From: Nostoc sp. KVJ20
Lineage (GTDB): Bacteria > Cyanobacteriota > Cyanobacteriia > Cyanobacteriales > Nostocaceae
Length of the DNA: 64,000 bases
Direction of reading: 5' to 3'
NCBI RefSeq assembly: GCF_001712795.1
Contig: NZ_KV757672.1
Coordinates: 23,941 to 87,940, forward strand
In this document: positions 1 to 9,184 of the stretch, one piece after another
Layout of the letters: every line of letters begins with the position of its first letter
Position numbering within the stretch: the stretch's first letter is position 1
Position numbers and translations under genes: made by a program
The notes under the pieces: model-generated
The model's database searches: none
The model's input: only the letters and a program-made list of their open reading frames with translations
What the model was told of the DNA's origin: nothing

Positions 1-299
1 GTCACAACATATTTATCTGACTTACCGCCTCCAATATTTATGTAAGTCTCATCATTAGATTTCAAAGTTACTAAACTTTTGTTTTTGCCATCTAAATCGC
101 GGATAACTGCTTCAATTTGAAGCCAATTTGGATCTTTTCTTAATTCACCTTGATTGCTATTAGTAAGCCATGTTTCTGCTGATAGCTTGAATACTAAACT
201 TGTTTCGGTTTTTTGTTGCAAATCTGGCCAGCAATCGAAACCAAGTAACTTACCAATCTCAGAATTTTTCCAAAAGGCTTGACGTTCAGCATAGGTCAT
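1..299 (-). CDS. Hypothetical protein, 3' end beyond window
   Basis: An open frame reads from an ATG at 299 off the left edge of the window, so only the first 99 residues are visible (starting MTYAERQAFWKNSEIGKLLG). A GTAGGA ribosome-binding sequence lies about 11 bases upstream of the ATG. The visible part is soluble, with no signal peptide or membrane segment. The gene starts 28 bases after the stop of the gene at 328-912 on the same strand, so the two are probably co-transcribed. I do not recognise the family; the small two-gene arrangement could be a toxin/immunity or regulatory pair, but nothing in the sequence proves that. Confidence 0.6.
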   Translation of the reverse strand, partial: MTYAERQAFWKNSEIGKLLGFDCWPDLQQKTETSLVFKLSAETWLTNSNQGELRKDPNWLQIEAVIRDLDGKNKSLVTLKSNDETYINIGGGKSDKYVV

Positions 300-327
300 T
301 ATCACATTTGTTCCTACCCGAATTTGC

Positions 328-912
328 TCAGGAGTCAACAAACGTGGGGATTCCCCATTGGCTTTCGTGTCTTCTGATGAAGGCTGCGGCGTTGTCTCTT
401 GAGAATTTGAACACATAGCCATCTTCTCCTGGGGCAATGTTTGTTGCGCCCACATACTGCATTTCGATTATGTCTCTATAGTAGTCAAAAGCTGAATCTA
501 GAGATACAAGAATAATACGAGTATCACTCAAACCGCCGGAACAATACTGCAATCCCACTTGCGTTGCATACCAAAATAGCCATTTTCCTATCGGTTCAAT
601 CAGGCGGTTAGCTTCCTGGCCTCTAGTCACAGGATTACTTTCTAGATGCTGAATTTCTAAAGTCTCCGGTGTACCTGGGTAAGGAAAGACAATGTACCTA
701 ATTAATCCCCAGACTTGCCGATCATATACCAGTTTAACAATGCTTTGTAAGTCAAAGTCAGTACGTCGCCATAACTCTTGCCAATGAAAAGTCCAATTGC
801 TTGGCATATCATCCACTATTGCAGGAGAAATGACAGCCTCTTGTTCGCCCCTCTCTTGAGTTAGGATTCGCACCCGATACGAGCCTATATCAGCCAATCT
901 AGTAATCCTCAC
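328..912 (-). CDS. Hypothetical protein, 194 aa
   Basis: A 194-residue soluble protein read from a GTG at 912; no ATG lies in frame nearby, so the start is less certain than the frame. It contains several Trp/Tyr-rich stretches (FHWQELWRR, KWLFWYATQVGLQYC) and a C-terminal segment ending RHESQWGIPTFVDS. The spacing of alpha/beta-looking segments is loosely like an acyltransferase (GNAT) fold, but no acetyl-CoA signature is clear, so I leave the function open. It is directly upstream of the truncated gene at 1-299 and likely shares its transcript. Confidence 0.6.
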   Translation of the reverse strand: MRITRLADIGSYRVRILTQERGEQEAVISPAIVDDMPSNWTFHWQELWRRTDFDLQSIVKLVYDRQVWGLIRYIVFPYPGTPETLEIQHLESNPVTRGQEANRLIEPIGKWLFWYATQVGLQYCSGGLSDTRIILVSLDSAFDYYRDIIEMQYVGATNIAPGEDGYVFKFSRDNAAAFIRRHESQWGIPTFVDS

Positions 913-1147
913 ACATCATAAGAAAGATAATACTGGGTTAGGGAGTGAGGGAGCGATCGCGTTTGATTGCCCCGTCAGAGTTGGGAGACGATGTGGCTAT
1001 TATCACACCATTACTAAGACTTATCTTCTTCTAGTTAGATTCTATTTTTCATAACTGAACATACGGTAATTCCTACATTACTCTTCAAATAATGATGTCT
1101 TAAAATATGCATAACTCAAATAAATACTTAACATCATAAATACAACC

Positions 1148-2488
1148 ATGACTCAAAAATGGTATCTTTCACATACATTCATAGGGCATTCAGGTTGGTT
1201 TGGGGGAGTTCGTTCAGTTGCAATTAGCCCTGATAATCAAACTTTGGCAAGTGGTAGTGATGACAAAAATATCAAACTATGGAATTTAAATACTGGTCAG
1301 GAATATTTCACTTTATCTGGACATTTAGATACAGTTCGTTCAATCACTTTCAGTCCAGATGGAGAAAGAATTGTCAGTGGCAGTGATGATAAAACTATAA
1401 AAATATGGAACTGGAAAACTTCTCAAGATATTCTTACTTTAAATGGGCATTCTAAATCAGTCACCAATATTGCTATTAATAATAATGGAGAATTTATTGT
1501 TAGTGCTAGTGATGATCATTCTATAAAAATCTGGTGTTTAAAAACTGGTCATGAAGTTTGCACTTTGTTTGGTCATTCAAATTATATTCAGTCAGTAGCA
1601 TTTAGTCCTGATGGAAAAATACTTGCTAGCGGTAGTTGTGATAACACAATTAAACTATGGGCTTGGAAGATGGGAAAAGAAATTCTCACCTTATCTGAAC
1701 ATTCAGGTGCTGTGCGTACAATTGCTTTTAGTCCTAATGGACAGCTTATTGCCAGTGGAAGTGATGATAAAACCATAAAATTATGGGATGTAAAAGCTGG
1801 CAGATTAATCCGTACATATTCTGGGCATTCAGGCAATGTTTGGTCTGTGGCTATTAGTCCTGATGGACAAACTATTGCAAGTGGTTGTGATGACAAAACA
1901 ATAAAGATTTGGCATATAGTCAATGGCGAAATTATAACTAATATTGATGCACATTCAGCAGGTATTAGTTCAATTAGCTTTTGTGCTGATGGATTTGCTA
2001 TTGCTAGTAGTAGTTGGGATAAAACTGTCAAACTTTGGTTAACCGAAAAAGCTTTACCAAAATCTTCTATATTTAGTTGGATTTCTGGCGTTTTTTATCC
2101 AAAAGACAATGAATCCATCTTAAAAGTGCCAAGTTTTATTATTGAAAAAGCAAAAGAAAATATCAATATAGCTAAAGTAGAAGAGGACAATCGTAGCCGA
2201 GAGGAAAGGCGACGCTTACAAGAGAAACGCTTAGAAAAACAGCGTTTGCAAAATGAACAGCGTAGTTTACAAAAGCAGCGTTGGCAGGATGAACAGGATC
2301 GCTTAGAAAAACAGATTCAACCTAGTGAACAACATCATCTAGACAAACACAGTGCAAAAATTATTTGGAATATAAGTAAAATTACTTACGAAGCTTTAGA
2401 TACAGCGATTAATAAAAAATATGTCGGAGGCTATAGACGCAAAGATGGAACTTATGTTAAACCTCACTATCGACGTAAGCATAAATAA
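1148..2488 (+). CDS. WD40 repeat protein with charged coiled-coil tail
   Basis: A 446-residue protein. Residues about 10-305 form seven WD40 repeats, each with a GH-type turn, a DDKTIKLW-type end and the SPDG turn, so one complete seven-bladed beta-propeller is expected, a scaffold for protein-protein contacts. Residues about 350-400 are extremely rich in Glu, Arg, Gln and Lys (repeated EKQR/QNEQR patterns) and should form a coiled coil. The last 20 residues carry GGYRRKDGTYVKPHYRR, a short basic motif that I have seen at the C-terminus of unrelated cyanobacterial proteins. There is no enzyme domain and no obvious ribosome-binding site before the ATG. It stands alone, convergent with the Uma2 gene that follows. 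Confidence 0.9.
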   Translation: MTQKWYLSHTFIGHSGWFGGVRSVAISPDNQTLASGSDDKNIKLWNLNTGQEYFTLSGHLDTVRSITFSPDGERIVSGSDDKTIKIWNWKTSQDILTLNGHSKSVTNIAINNNGEFIVSASDDHSIKIWCLKTGHEVCTLFGHSNYIQSVAFSPDGKILASGSCDNTIKLWAWKMGKEILTLSEHSGAVRTIAFSPNGQLIASGSDDKTIKLWDVKAGRLIRTYSGHSGNVWSVAISPDGQTIASGCDDKTIKIWHIVNGEIITNIDAHSAGISSISFCADGFAIASSSWDKTVKLWLTEKALPKSSIFSWISGVFYPKDNESILKVPSFIIEKAKENINIAKVEEDNRSREERRRLQEKRLEKQRLQNEQRSLQKQRWQDEQDRLEKQIQPSEQHHLDKHSAKIIWNISKITYEALDTAINKKYVGGYRRKDGTYVKPHYRRKHK

Positions 2489-2518
2489 TTGTAACCTTGG
2501 TAAGTAAAAGGTGGGAAT

Positions 2519-3151
2519 TTATTCTAACTTCTCTCGCACCCAAGCGCGAAAGGATTTAAGCAAAGCAATTTCCCCCATACTTTTACTCTGTTCAATAAAT
2601 CTACTTATCTCACTCACCGATACTATAGGAAAGGCAATGCTAAACTTACACTCTACATATTGCCCCTCTATCAACTGATAAAATTTTAAATCCTGCCCAT
2701 CATATCTCCAAAGTTCAGTTACACCCAACGCTGAATAAATCCCCAATTTGTTAACTGAACTGCTGGTAATGTCAATTTCAACTGCTAAGTCAGGCGGCGG
2801 ATCATTTTCTAAATCTAAAGTTTGCTTACCCCTAATAGCTAGTTCATTCTGGATATAGTAGCAAGTATCTGGTTCTATTCCCCGATTTAATATTTTCCGC
2901 TTCAATGTTGTAGAACCAGCGCTTCTCAATTCAATCCCTAATTCTTCAGCTAAAGCAATAATAAAATTCCCAAAATTACTTTTGGGGTTTTCGTGTTCAA
3001 AAAGTGGAGTCATGATTTCTAAAACACCGCAGTCATAAGCAAACCGAGAACCTCTATCTTCACCTGTATCTCTCAACAAGGCTTCAAAGGTTTCCCAGCT
3101 AATGTTATGTAGCACTGTTCTTTGTTCACCAACCGTTGACTTTACAATCAT
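2519..3151 (-). CDS. Uma2 family protein (PD-(D/E)XK-like nuclease fold), copy A
   Basis: A 210-residue protein of the Uma2 (formerly DUF820) family, very abundant in cyanobacteria and predicted to adopt a restriction-endonuclease-like fold; its biological role is not established. The family core is visible as PDLAVEID (Asp and Glu of the PD-(D/E)XK site) followed by KLGIYSALGVTELWRYD. It lies 48 bases downstream of a paralogue at 3200-3832 on the same strand. Residues 18-57 (SWETF to HENPK) are identical in the two proteins while the rest has diverged clearly, which suggests partial gene conversion after an older duplication. Confidence 0.9.
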   Translation of the reverse strand: MIVKSTVGEQRTVLHNISWETFEALLRDTGEDRGSRFAYDCGVLEIMTPLFEHENPKSNFGNFIIALAEELGIELRSAGSTTLKRKILNRGIEPDTCYYIQNELAIRGKQTLDLENDPPPDLAVEIDITSSSVNKLGIYSALGVTELWRYDGQDLKFYQLIEGQYVECKFSIAFPIVSVSEISRFIEQSKSMGEIALLKSFRAWVREKLE

Positions 3152-3199
3152 AGATTAAAAGAAATAAGTCAGTAATTATATTTATCAATTAAGTACACT

Positions 3200-3832
3200 T
3201 TACCCTATCTTACTCTGCACCCAAGCGCGGAAGGATTGCACCAAATCAATTTCATCCATAGTTTTACTTTGCTGGATAAATCTATTCATTTCACTAACAG
3301 AAATTAGAGGGAAAGCAATACTCGACTTAATTTCAATATATTCGCTTGCTACTAGTTGATAAAATTTTAAAATTTCACCGTTATATCTCCACAATTCTCC
3401 GACACCTAAAGCCGCATAAATATTAAATTTATTAATAGAAGTGCTAGTAATATCAATTTCAACTGCTAAATCTGGTGCTGGATCTGATGTTAAATCTAAT
3501 TCTTGTTTACCTCTAATTATTGGCTCATTTTGAATATAATAGCAATTATCAGGTTCTATTCCCTTTGCTATTGGTTTACGTTTTAATGTTGTAGAACCAG
3601 CACTTCTAATTTTAGTTTTTAATTCCACTGCTAAAGCGAATATCAATCGGTCAAACTGAATTTTAGGATTTTCGTGTTCAAAAAGTGGAGTCATGATTTC
3701 TAAAACACCGCAGTCGTAAGCAAACCTAGAGCCTCTATCCTCACCTGTATCTCTCAGTAAGGCTTCAAAAGTTTCCCAGCTAACGTTGTCTAAGACTGTT
3801 CTTTGTTCTGCAAGGGTTAACTTAACAAGCAT
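3200..3832 (-). CDS. Uma2 family protein (PD-(D/E)XK-like nuclease fold), copy B
   Basis: A 210-residue paralogue of the gene at 2519-3151, same length and same strand, with the same core (PDLAVEIDIT, then ALGVGELWRY). Outside a 40-residue identical block near the N-terminus the two proteins differ at many positions, including charge changes, so both appear to be kept as coding genes. The starts are equivalent (MLVK against MIVK). The tandem arrangement suggests duplication in place. Function unknown; members of this family are found in large numbers scattered through cyanobacterial genomes, and two more lie in this window (29114-29737 and 34285-34902). Confidence 0.9.
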   Translation of the reverse strand: MLVKLTLAEQRTVLDNVSWETFEALLRDTGEDRGSRFAYDCGVLEIMTPLFEHENPKIQFDRLIFALAVELKTKIRSAGSTTLKRKPIAKGIEPDNCYYIQNEPIIRGKQELDLTSDPAPDLAVEIDITSTSINKFNIYAALGVGELWRYNGEILKFYQLVASEYIEIKSSIAFPLISVSEMNRFIQQSKTMDEIDLVQSFRAWVQSKIG

Positions 3833-3982
3833 ATTACAATCCTTTTTCCATCAGGATGTTAGATAAAATCCCGATGATTTTACCTATGTTATTAATATAA
3901 TACTCGCTCAAGTCAATTTCAATCACTTGCCCAATGAGCTTCAAAAACTTTAGTTTTTCCTATAAATAATCCAGATAATTAA

Positions 3983-4028
3983 ATTGTGCCAACTATTAGC
4001 AAGATATGTTGCTGATATTTGGCACAAT
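3983..4028 (-). terminator. Long hairpin downstream of sufS
   Basis: A stem formed by ATTGTGCCAA (3983-3992) and TTGGCACAAT (4019-4028) encloses a second near-perfect inner stem (TATTAGCAA with TTGCTGATA). It begins 24 bases after the sufS stop codon in the direction of transcription. There is no long T-run, so it may be an RNA-stabilising 3' structure as well as, or instead of, an intrinsic terminator of the suf transcript. Confidence 0.5.
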
Positions 4029-4051
4029 CAGGATCTAAATATTTTCTAACT

Positions 4052-5314
4052 TTAAGCAAGGAAACCCGCAAAAAATTCCAAAGTTTCTTTCAGCGCTTTG
4101 ATAAAAATATCAATTTCCTCGCGGGTGTTGTAGAAAGATAAACTTGCTCGTGCGGTTGCAGGAAGACCTAAGTAACGGTGTAATGGTTGTGTGCAGTGGT
4201 GTCCAGAACGGATGGCAACGCCTTCTTGATCTAATAATGTAGATAAGTCGTTGGCGTGAACTTCTCCGGCTGTAAAGGACGCAAGAGCGGCTCTACCTTC
4301 ACCTTTTGCATTTGGTTTGGGGCCGTAAATTCTAATTTGGGGAATTTGCTCTAATTGTTGGAACAAATAAGCTGTTAATTCTGCTTCGTAGGCGTGGATT
4401 TTATCCATGCCTATACTGCTAAGATAATCTATCGCAGCACCAAGTGCGATCGCTTCTCCAATTGCAGGTGTCCCAGCTTCAAATTTATGCGGTAATTCTG
4501 CATAAGTTGAATGGTCTAAATATACCTCTGCAATCATCTCACCACCACCAAAAAATGGTGGCATTGATTCTAATAATTCCAACTTGCCATACAGAAATCC
4601 TATCCCAGTTGGGGCGCACATTTTATGACCAGATGCTACCAACCAATCACAATCTATTTTCTGTACGTCAATGGGGTAGTGAGGAACACTTTGGCAAGCA
4701 TCTACTAAGAATTTAGCACCGTATTTGTGAGCGATCGCACCAATTTCTTCTACTGGATTAATGCAACCCAAAGTATTAGAAATATGCACCACCGACACCA
4801 GCTTAGTTTTCTCAGAAATCAGCTTTTTAAACTGTTCCAAATCAAAAGTTTCTTCTGGTGTTAATTCTACAAATTTCAGTACTGCACCCGTTTTTTGTGC
4901 CACCAATTGCCAAGGCACAATATTACTGTGGTGTTCCATCACCGAGAGTATAATTTCATCTCCCGGCTGCAAATTGTTCATTCCCCAACTGTAGGCTACT
5001 AGGTTAATCGCCTCAGTTGCGTTGCGGGTGTAGACGATTTCCTGACGCGATGCAGCATTGATGAATTTGGCAACTTTATCTCTAGCACCTTCATAAGCAT
5101 CAGTAGCTTTAGCACTCAGGGTATGGGCACCGCGATGCACGTTAGCATTATATTGCTCGTAATAATCCCGTAGGGTATTTAATACGGACAAAGGCTTTTG
5201 CGATGTCGCAGCATTATCGAGATAAACCAAGGGTTTCTCATTGACTTCCTGATGCAATATCGGGAAGTCAGCGCGAACTTTATCAGCAATAGTTTTGGTA
5301 GAGGTGAAAGTCAT
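4052..5314 (-). CDS. sufS: SufS cysteine desulfurase
   Basis: A 420-residue PLP-dependent group II cysteine desulfurase that takes sulfur from cysteine as a protein persulfide and feeds SufBCD for iron-sulfur cluster assembly. Seen: the PLP lysine K231 in ASGHKMCAPTG, the HHSNIVPW segment, and the catalytic C374 in RSGHHCTQPLH. Length is typical of SufS. It is the last gene of sufB-sufC-sufD-sufS, starting 39 bases after the sufD stop; that gap is filled by a heptamer repeat. No SufE gene is in the window. Expected to be repressed by SufR together with the rest of the operon. Confidence 0.97.
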   Translation of the reverse strand: MTFTSTKTIADKVRADFPILHQEVNEKPLVYLDNAATSQKPLSVLNTLRDYYEQYNANVHRGAHTLSAKATDAYEGARDKVAKFINAASRQEIVYTRNATEAINLVAYSWGMNNLQPGDEIILSVMEHHSNIVPWQLVAQKTGAVLKFVELTPEETFDLEQFKKLISEKTKLVSVVHISNTLGCINPVEEIGAIAHKYGAKFLVDACQSVPHYPIDVQKIDCDWLVASGHKMCAPTGIGFLYGKLELLESMPPFFGGGEMIAEVYLDHSTYAELPHKFEAGTPAIGEAIALGAAIDYLSSIGMDKIHAYEAELTAYLFQQLEQIPQIRIYGPKPNAKGEGRAALASFTAGEVHANDLSTLLDQEGVAIRSGHHCTQPLHRYLGLPATARASLSFYNTREEIDIFIKALKETLEFFAGFLA

Positions 5315-5329
5315 TGGTAGATTAGTTAT

Positions 5330-5371
5330 TTGTCATTTGTCATTTGTCATTCGTCATTCGTCATTCGTCAG
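5330..5371. repeat. Heptamer tandem repeat (TTGTCAT/TCGTCAT), six units
   Basis: Six 7-base units run from 5330 to 5371 between sufD and sufS. The array overlaps the end of sufD: the last codons of SufD and its TGA stop (5354-5356) lie within repeat units. Short heptamer arrays of this kind are known from heterocystous cyanobacteria (STRR sequences). Confidence 0.85.
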
Positions 5372-6724
5372 AGACTTAAGATTATTGACTGTGTTTAACA
5401 AGATTTCTCGGAGAGAAGGAACTGGTATTTTGTTGATGACTTCGGCGGCGAAGGCGTTAATTAATAACTTTCGAGCATCGTTTTCATCAATTCCCCGACT
5501 TTGCAGATAGAATATTTCATCATCTTCCAATTGGCTAACGGTAGCACCGTGAGCGCATTTGACATTATCGGCTGTAATTTCCAATTGGGGTTTGGTATCA
5601 ACTCTGGCTTTCGATGATAGCAGCAAATTACGATTCAACTGGGCTGCATTTGTCAACTGCGCTCGTTTGGGGACAAAAACTTTACCGTTGAACACCGCAT
5701 GAGCGCGATCGCCTACAATACATTTATGCAATTGGTCACTTGTACCGTGGGGATAGTTGAGTGCGATCGCACTGTGAGTATCTGCCAACTGTTTACCAGA
5801 AATTATCGTCAAACCATTGAGCGTAGTTTGTGTCTGCTCACCAGTTTGCAAAATCTCCAAATTGTGCCGCGACAGCTTTGCACCTAAAGTTATGGCATGA
5901 CAAGTATATCGACTATCACGAGCCTGTGCGATCGCAGTCTTGCCAATATGAAAAGCCTCTCCACCTTCTTGCTCAACCCTAGTGTGGCTCACTTCAGCAT
6001 TGTCAGCAATCCAAATTTCCGTAACTGCATTGCTGAAATATACTCCCTCTTTCTCTGCACCTGGGCGGTTCGTATACTCTTCAATCAAACTCACCTGCGA
6101 ACCACTTTCCGCCACCACTAAACAACGCGGCTGCGAAATCGTCGCAGTCTCACCCGCAACTGAAATAAACACCAAATGAATTGGTGTCTCAACTACCACA
6201 TTCTTCTTCACCCACACCACAGCTGCATCAGTTATCCCAGCCGTATTGAGAGCAGTAAAAACTTCCTGCGCTCCCTCAGCTTGAGCTAAATACTGCTGTA
6301 CACCTTCCTGCTCAACCGCAGATAAGCCAGCCAAATTACTCACCACAATTCCAGATGGTAAATCTGAAACTGCTGATAACTCCGGCGCATAAACGCCGTT
6401 GACGAATACCAAACGACTGTTAGCCGCTTCTGGCAAAATATCAAATTCTAGAGACGCGTAATTTCCCGTCTCTACACTAAATTGCACCTTTCGCAGAGAC
6501 GATAAATCAGTAAATCGCCATTCTTCCTCGCGGGTAGTCGGGATAGTTGAGTGGCGTACCCAATTAGCAGCACTTTGGCGTAATTCCTGTAACCAACCCT
6601 CTGTTTTGGGTGTAGTTACCTGATTTAACAATTCAGTTAGATAGGTATCTTTATCTAACAGAGTCGATGTCAAACTGACTAAATTCGAGTTGGGTATTGG
6701 ACTAGGAGATACTTGAATACTCAT
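5354..6724 (-). CDS. sufD: SufD, Fe-S cluster assembly scaffold subunit
   Basis: A 456-residue SufD, the SufB paralogue that completes the SufBC2D scaffold in the cytoplasm. The beta-helix core includes the conserved segment DTHSAIALNYPHGTSDQLHK and the C-terminal ETIADNVKCAHGATVSQLEDD-type region with the DEIFYLQSRGI helix entry, all typical of SufD. The ATG at 6724 overlaps the sufC stop codon by one base (TAATG), so translation is coupled to sufC. The final residues (TNDE) and stop are encoded by a heptamer repeat, so the very C-terminus is probably not the ancestral one. Confidence 0.95.
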   Translation of the reverse strand: MSIQVSPSPIPNSNLVSLTSTLLDKDTYLTELLNQVTTPKTEGWLQELRQSAANWVRHSTIPTTREEEWRFTDLSSLRKVQFSVETGNYASLEFDILPEAANSRLVFVNGVYAPELSAVSDLPSGIVVSNLAGLSAVEQEGVQQYLAQAEGAQEVFTALNTAGITDAAVVWVKKNVVVETPIHLVFISVAGETATISQPRCLVVAESGSQVSLIEEYTNRPGAEKEGVYFSNAVTEIWIADNAEVSHTRVEQEGGEAFHIGKTAIAQARDSRYTCHAITLGAKLSRHNLEILQTGEQTQTTLNGLTIISGKQLADTHSAIALNYPHGTSDQLHKCIVGDRAHAVFNGKVFVPKRAQLTNAAQLNRNLLLSSKARVDTKPQLEITADNVKCAHGATVSQLEDDEIFYLQSRGIDENDARKLLINAFAAEVINKIPVPSLREILLNTVNNLKSLTNDE

Positions 6725-7515
6725 TACACACTCACCCCAGCAGTTGCAAATTCTTCTAGTACCCAGTCATAACCGCGAGACTCTAATTCCAACGCCAGTT
6801 CCTTACCACCACTCGTAATAATCTGCCCATGTGCCATCACATGCACAAAATCAGGCACAATATAATCGAGTAATCGCTGATAGTGAGTAATCAAAATTGT
6901 GGCATTTTCTGGACTTGCCAATTGATTTACCCCATTCGCCACAATTCGGAGCGCGTCAATATCCAAACCCGAATCAGTCTCATCCAAAATTCCTAACTTG
7001 GGTTCCAGCAACGCCATTTGCAGAATTTCATTCCGCTTCTTCTCACCACCAGAAAACCCTTCATTCAAACTCCGACTGAGAAAACTGGGATTCATCTTCA
7101 CCACATCCAGCTTTTCTTCAATCAAATCGTCAAAATCAAAGGCGTCTATTTCCTCTAAACCTTGCGCCTTGCGACGGGAATTGTACGCCACCCGCAAGAA
7201 ATCCAAATTGCTCACACCCGGAATTTCTAATGGATACTGAAACGCCAAAAATACACCACTTCTTGCGCGTTCCTCTGGTTCCAACTCCAACAGATTTTGC
7301 CCTTGGAAAATCACCTCACCGCCAGTCACCTCATACGCCGGATGTCCTGCCAATACCTTAGAAAAGGTACTCTTACCAGAACCATTTGGCCCCATAATCG
7401 CATGGATTTCACCCGATCGCACATCCAGATTCACACCTTTAAGAATCGGTGTCCCATCAACATTAGCCGTCAGATTCTTTACTGACAGCACAATTTCACT
7501 ATTTTCAATAATCAT
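6724..7515 (-). CDS. sufC: SufC ATPase of the Suf complex
   Basis: A 263-residue soluble ABC-type ATPase that powers the SufBCD scaffold. Seen: Walker A GPNGSGKST at about residues 42-50, the SufC-type signature FSGGEKKRNEILQMA, and Walker B LGILDETDSGLD. Length is normal. It is 112 bases downstream of sufB and overlaps sufD by one base. The intercistronic gap to sufB carries a perfect hairpin (7540-7586), so the amount of sufC message could differ from that of sufB. Confidence 0.97.
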   Translation of the reverse strand: MIIENSEIVLSVKNLTANVDGTPILKGVNLDVRSGEIHAIMGPNGSGKSTFSKVLAGHPAYEVTGGEVIFQGQNLLELEPEERARSGVFLAFQYPLEIPGVSNLDFLRVAYNSRRKAQGLEEIDAFDFDDLIEEKLDVVKMNPSFLSRSLNEGFSGGEKKRNEILQMALLEPKLGILDETDSGLDIDALRIVANGVNQLASPENATILITHYQRLLDYIVPDFVHVMAHGQIITSGGKELALELESRGYDWVLEEFATAGVSV

Positions 7516-7539
7516 GTTTTCTCTCTTCTTTTTTGGTTC

Positions 7540-7586
7540 GTAGTCAGCACTTTAATGCTGTAAAAAAGCGTTAAAGTGCTGACTAC
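7540..7586. repeat. Perfect 16-bp inverted repeat between sufB and sufC
   Basis: GTAGTCAGCACTTTAA (7540-7555) is exactly complementary to TTAAAGTGCTGACTAC (7571-7586) with a 15-base loop. It lies inside the operon, after the sufB stop. It has no T-run on the minus strand, so it resembles a dispersed palindromic repeat or an mRNA processing/stability element more than a terminator. Confidence 0.75.
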
Positions 7587-7627
7587 CAGCGTTAATTTTT
7601 TCGGTTCCTAGCAACTGATTACAAGCG

Positions 7628-9067
7628 TTATCCAACACTGCCTTCCAACTTCAAACTCAACAACTTATCAGCTTCCACTGCAAACTCCATCGGTAGCTGA
7701 TTGAAAACATCCTTGCAGAAGCCGCTAATCATCATCGAAATAGCATCTTCTGAAGAAATACCCCGTTGAGCGAAGTAAAATAACTGATCTTCCCCAATTT
7801 TGGAAGTAGAAGCTTCATGCTCTACCTTGGCAGTGTTATTTTGCACCTGGATGTAGGGGAAAGTATTCGCGTGAGCATTATCCCCAATCAGCATTGAGTC
7901 ACACTGGGAATAATTTCTCGCCCCTTTAGCCGTTGGATTGACTTTCACCAAACCCCGATAGCTATTACTAGAATTACCTGCGGAGATTCCTTTAGAAATA
8001 ATTGTGCTGCGGGTATTCTTACCTACGTGAATCATCTTGCTGCCGGTATCAGCTTGCTGCTGATGATTTGTCAGTGCTACCGAGTAGAACTCACCCACAG
8101 AGTTATCACCCACCAAAACACAGCTGGGATATTTCCAAGTAATTGCCGAACCTGTTTCTACTTGAGTCCAGGAAATCTTGGAATTTACACCCTGACACAA
8201 ACCGCGCTTGGTGACAAAGTTGTAAATACCGCCTTTACCATTAGCATCGCCAGCGTACCAGTTTTGGACGGTGGAATATTTAATTTCGGCGTTGTCAAGG
8301 GCGACAAGTTCCACAACGGCGGCGTGCAACTGGTTGCTGTCATACATTGGTGCAGTGCAACCTTCCAGGTAAGAAACATAACTACCTTCTTCAGCGACAA
8401 TCAAAGTCCGCTCAAATTGTCCCGTGTCACCAGAGTTGATGCGGAAGTAGGTAGATAGTTCCATTGGGCATTTTACGCCTTTAGGAATATAGACAAAAGA
8501 ACCATCGCTAAATACGGCGGCGTTTAAGGCGGCAAAATAATTGTCAGCGATGGGAACAACGCTACCCAAATATTTTTTAATTAGTTCTGGGTGTTCCTGC
8601 AACGCTTCCGAAAACGAACAGAAAATAACGCCGTCTTCCGCTAACTTTTCTTTAAATGTAGTGGCGACAGAGACGCTATCGAAAATCGCATCAACAGCGA
8701 CGTTTGCCAGTCGCTTCTGTTCAGATAGGGAAATGCCTAACTTCTCAAAAGTTTCTAAAAGGGTTGGATCAACTTCATCCAAGCTGTTTAGTTTGTCTTT
8801 CTTGCGTTTTGGCGCTGAGTAGTAAATGATATCCTGATAATTTATTGGCGGATACTTGACATTTGGCCAAGTGGGTTCCGTCATTTTTTGCCACTGGCGA
8901 TAAGCTCTGAGGCGAAAATCCAGCATGAACTGCGGCTCGTTCTTCTTAGAGGAGATCAAGCGGATAACGTCCTCGTCTAGTCCACGCGGTATGGTGTCGG
9001 ACTCAATGTCTGTGACAAAGCCGTACTTGTAGGGTTGGTTGACTAAGGTTTTGACAGTGGCACTCAT
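7628..9067 (-). CDS. sufB: SufB, Fe-S cluster assembly scaffold
   Basis: A 479-residue SufB, first gene of the sufBCDS operon. It is the scaffold on which [4Fe-4S] clusters are built in the cytoplasm. Typical conserved segments are visible: DGVIFCSFSEAL, the PKGVKCPMELSTYFRIN stretch, EGCTAPMYDSNQLHAAVVEL, GARNYSQCDSML, and the C-terminal KVEHEASTSKIGEDQLFYF, which includes residues used for cluster formation in the family. Length is normal. It is transcribed divergently from sufR across a region with two SufR operators, so it should be induced by iron limitation or oxidative stress when SufR loses its cluster. Confidence 0.97.
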   Translation of the reverse strand: MSATVKTLVNQPYKYGFVTDIESDTIPRGLDEDVIRLISSKKNEPQFMLDFRLRAYRQWQKMTEPTWPNVKYPPINYQDIIYYSAPKRKKDKLNSLDEVDPTLLETFEKLGISLSEQKRLANVAVDAIFDSVSVATTFKEKLAEDGVIFCSFSEALQEHPELIKKYLGSVVPIADNYFAALNAAVFSDGSFVYIPKGVKCPMELSTYFRINSGDTGQFERTLIVAEEGSYVSYLEGCTAPMYDSNQLHAAVVELVALDNAEIKYSTVQNWYAGDANGKGGIYNFVTKRGLCQGVNSKISWTQVETGSAITWKYPSCVLVGDNSVGEFYSVALTNHQQQADTGSKMIHVGKNTRSTIISKGISAGNSSNSYRGLVKVNPTAKGARNYSQCDSMLIGDNAHANTFPYIQVQNNTAKVEHEASTSKIGEDQLFYFAQRGISSEDAISMMISGFCKDVFNQLPMEFAVEADKLLSLKLEGSVG

Positions 9068-9184
9068 CAGTAATAATCTCTCGTGTTCGGAACTCTTTTA
9101 GGATGGGAGGCGGGCTGTGGCTAACCGATTCCCATCTCCCGTTACGGAATGGTTACACGCCTGCTAGAATAGTGGTGGAGAGTA

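Noticed and set aside
1588..2031. Long minus-strand ORF inside the WD40 gene
   Set aside because: Antisense shadow of repeated WD40 codons; no ribosome-binding site or protein-like composition.
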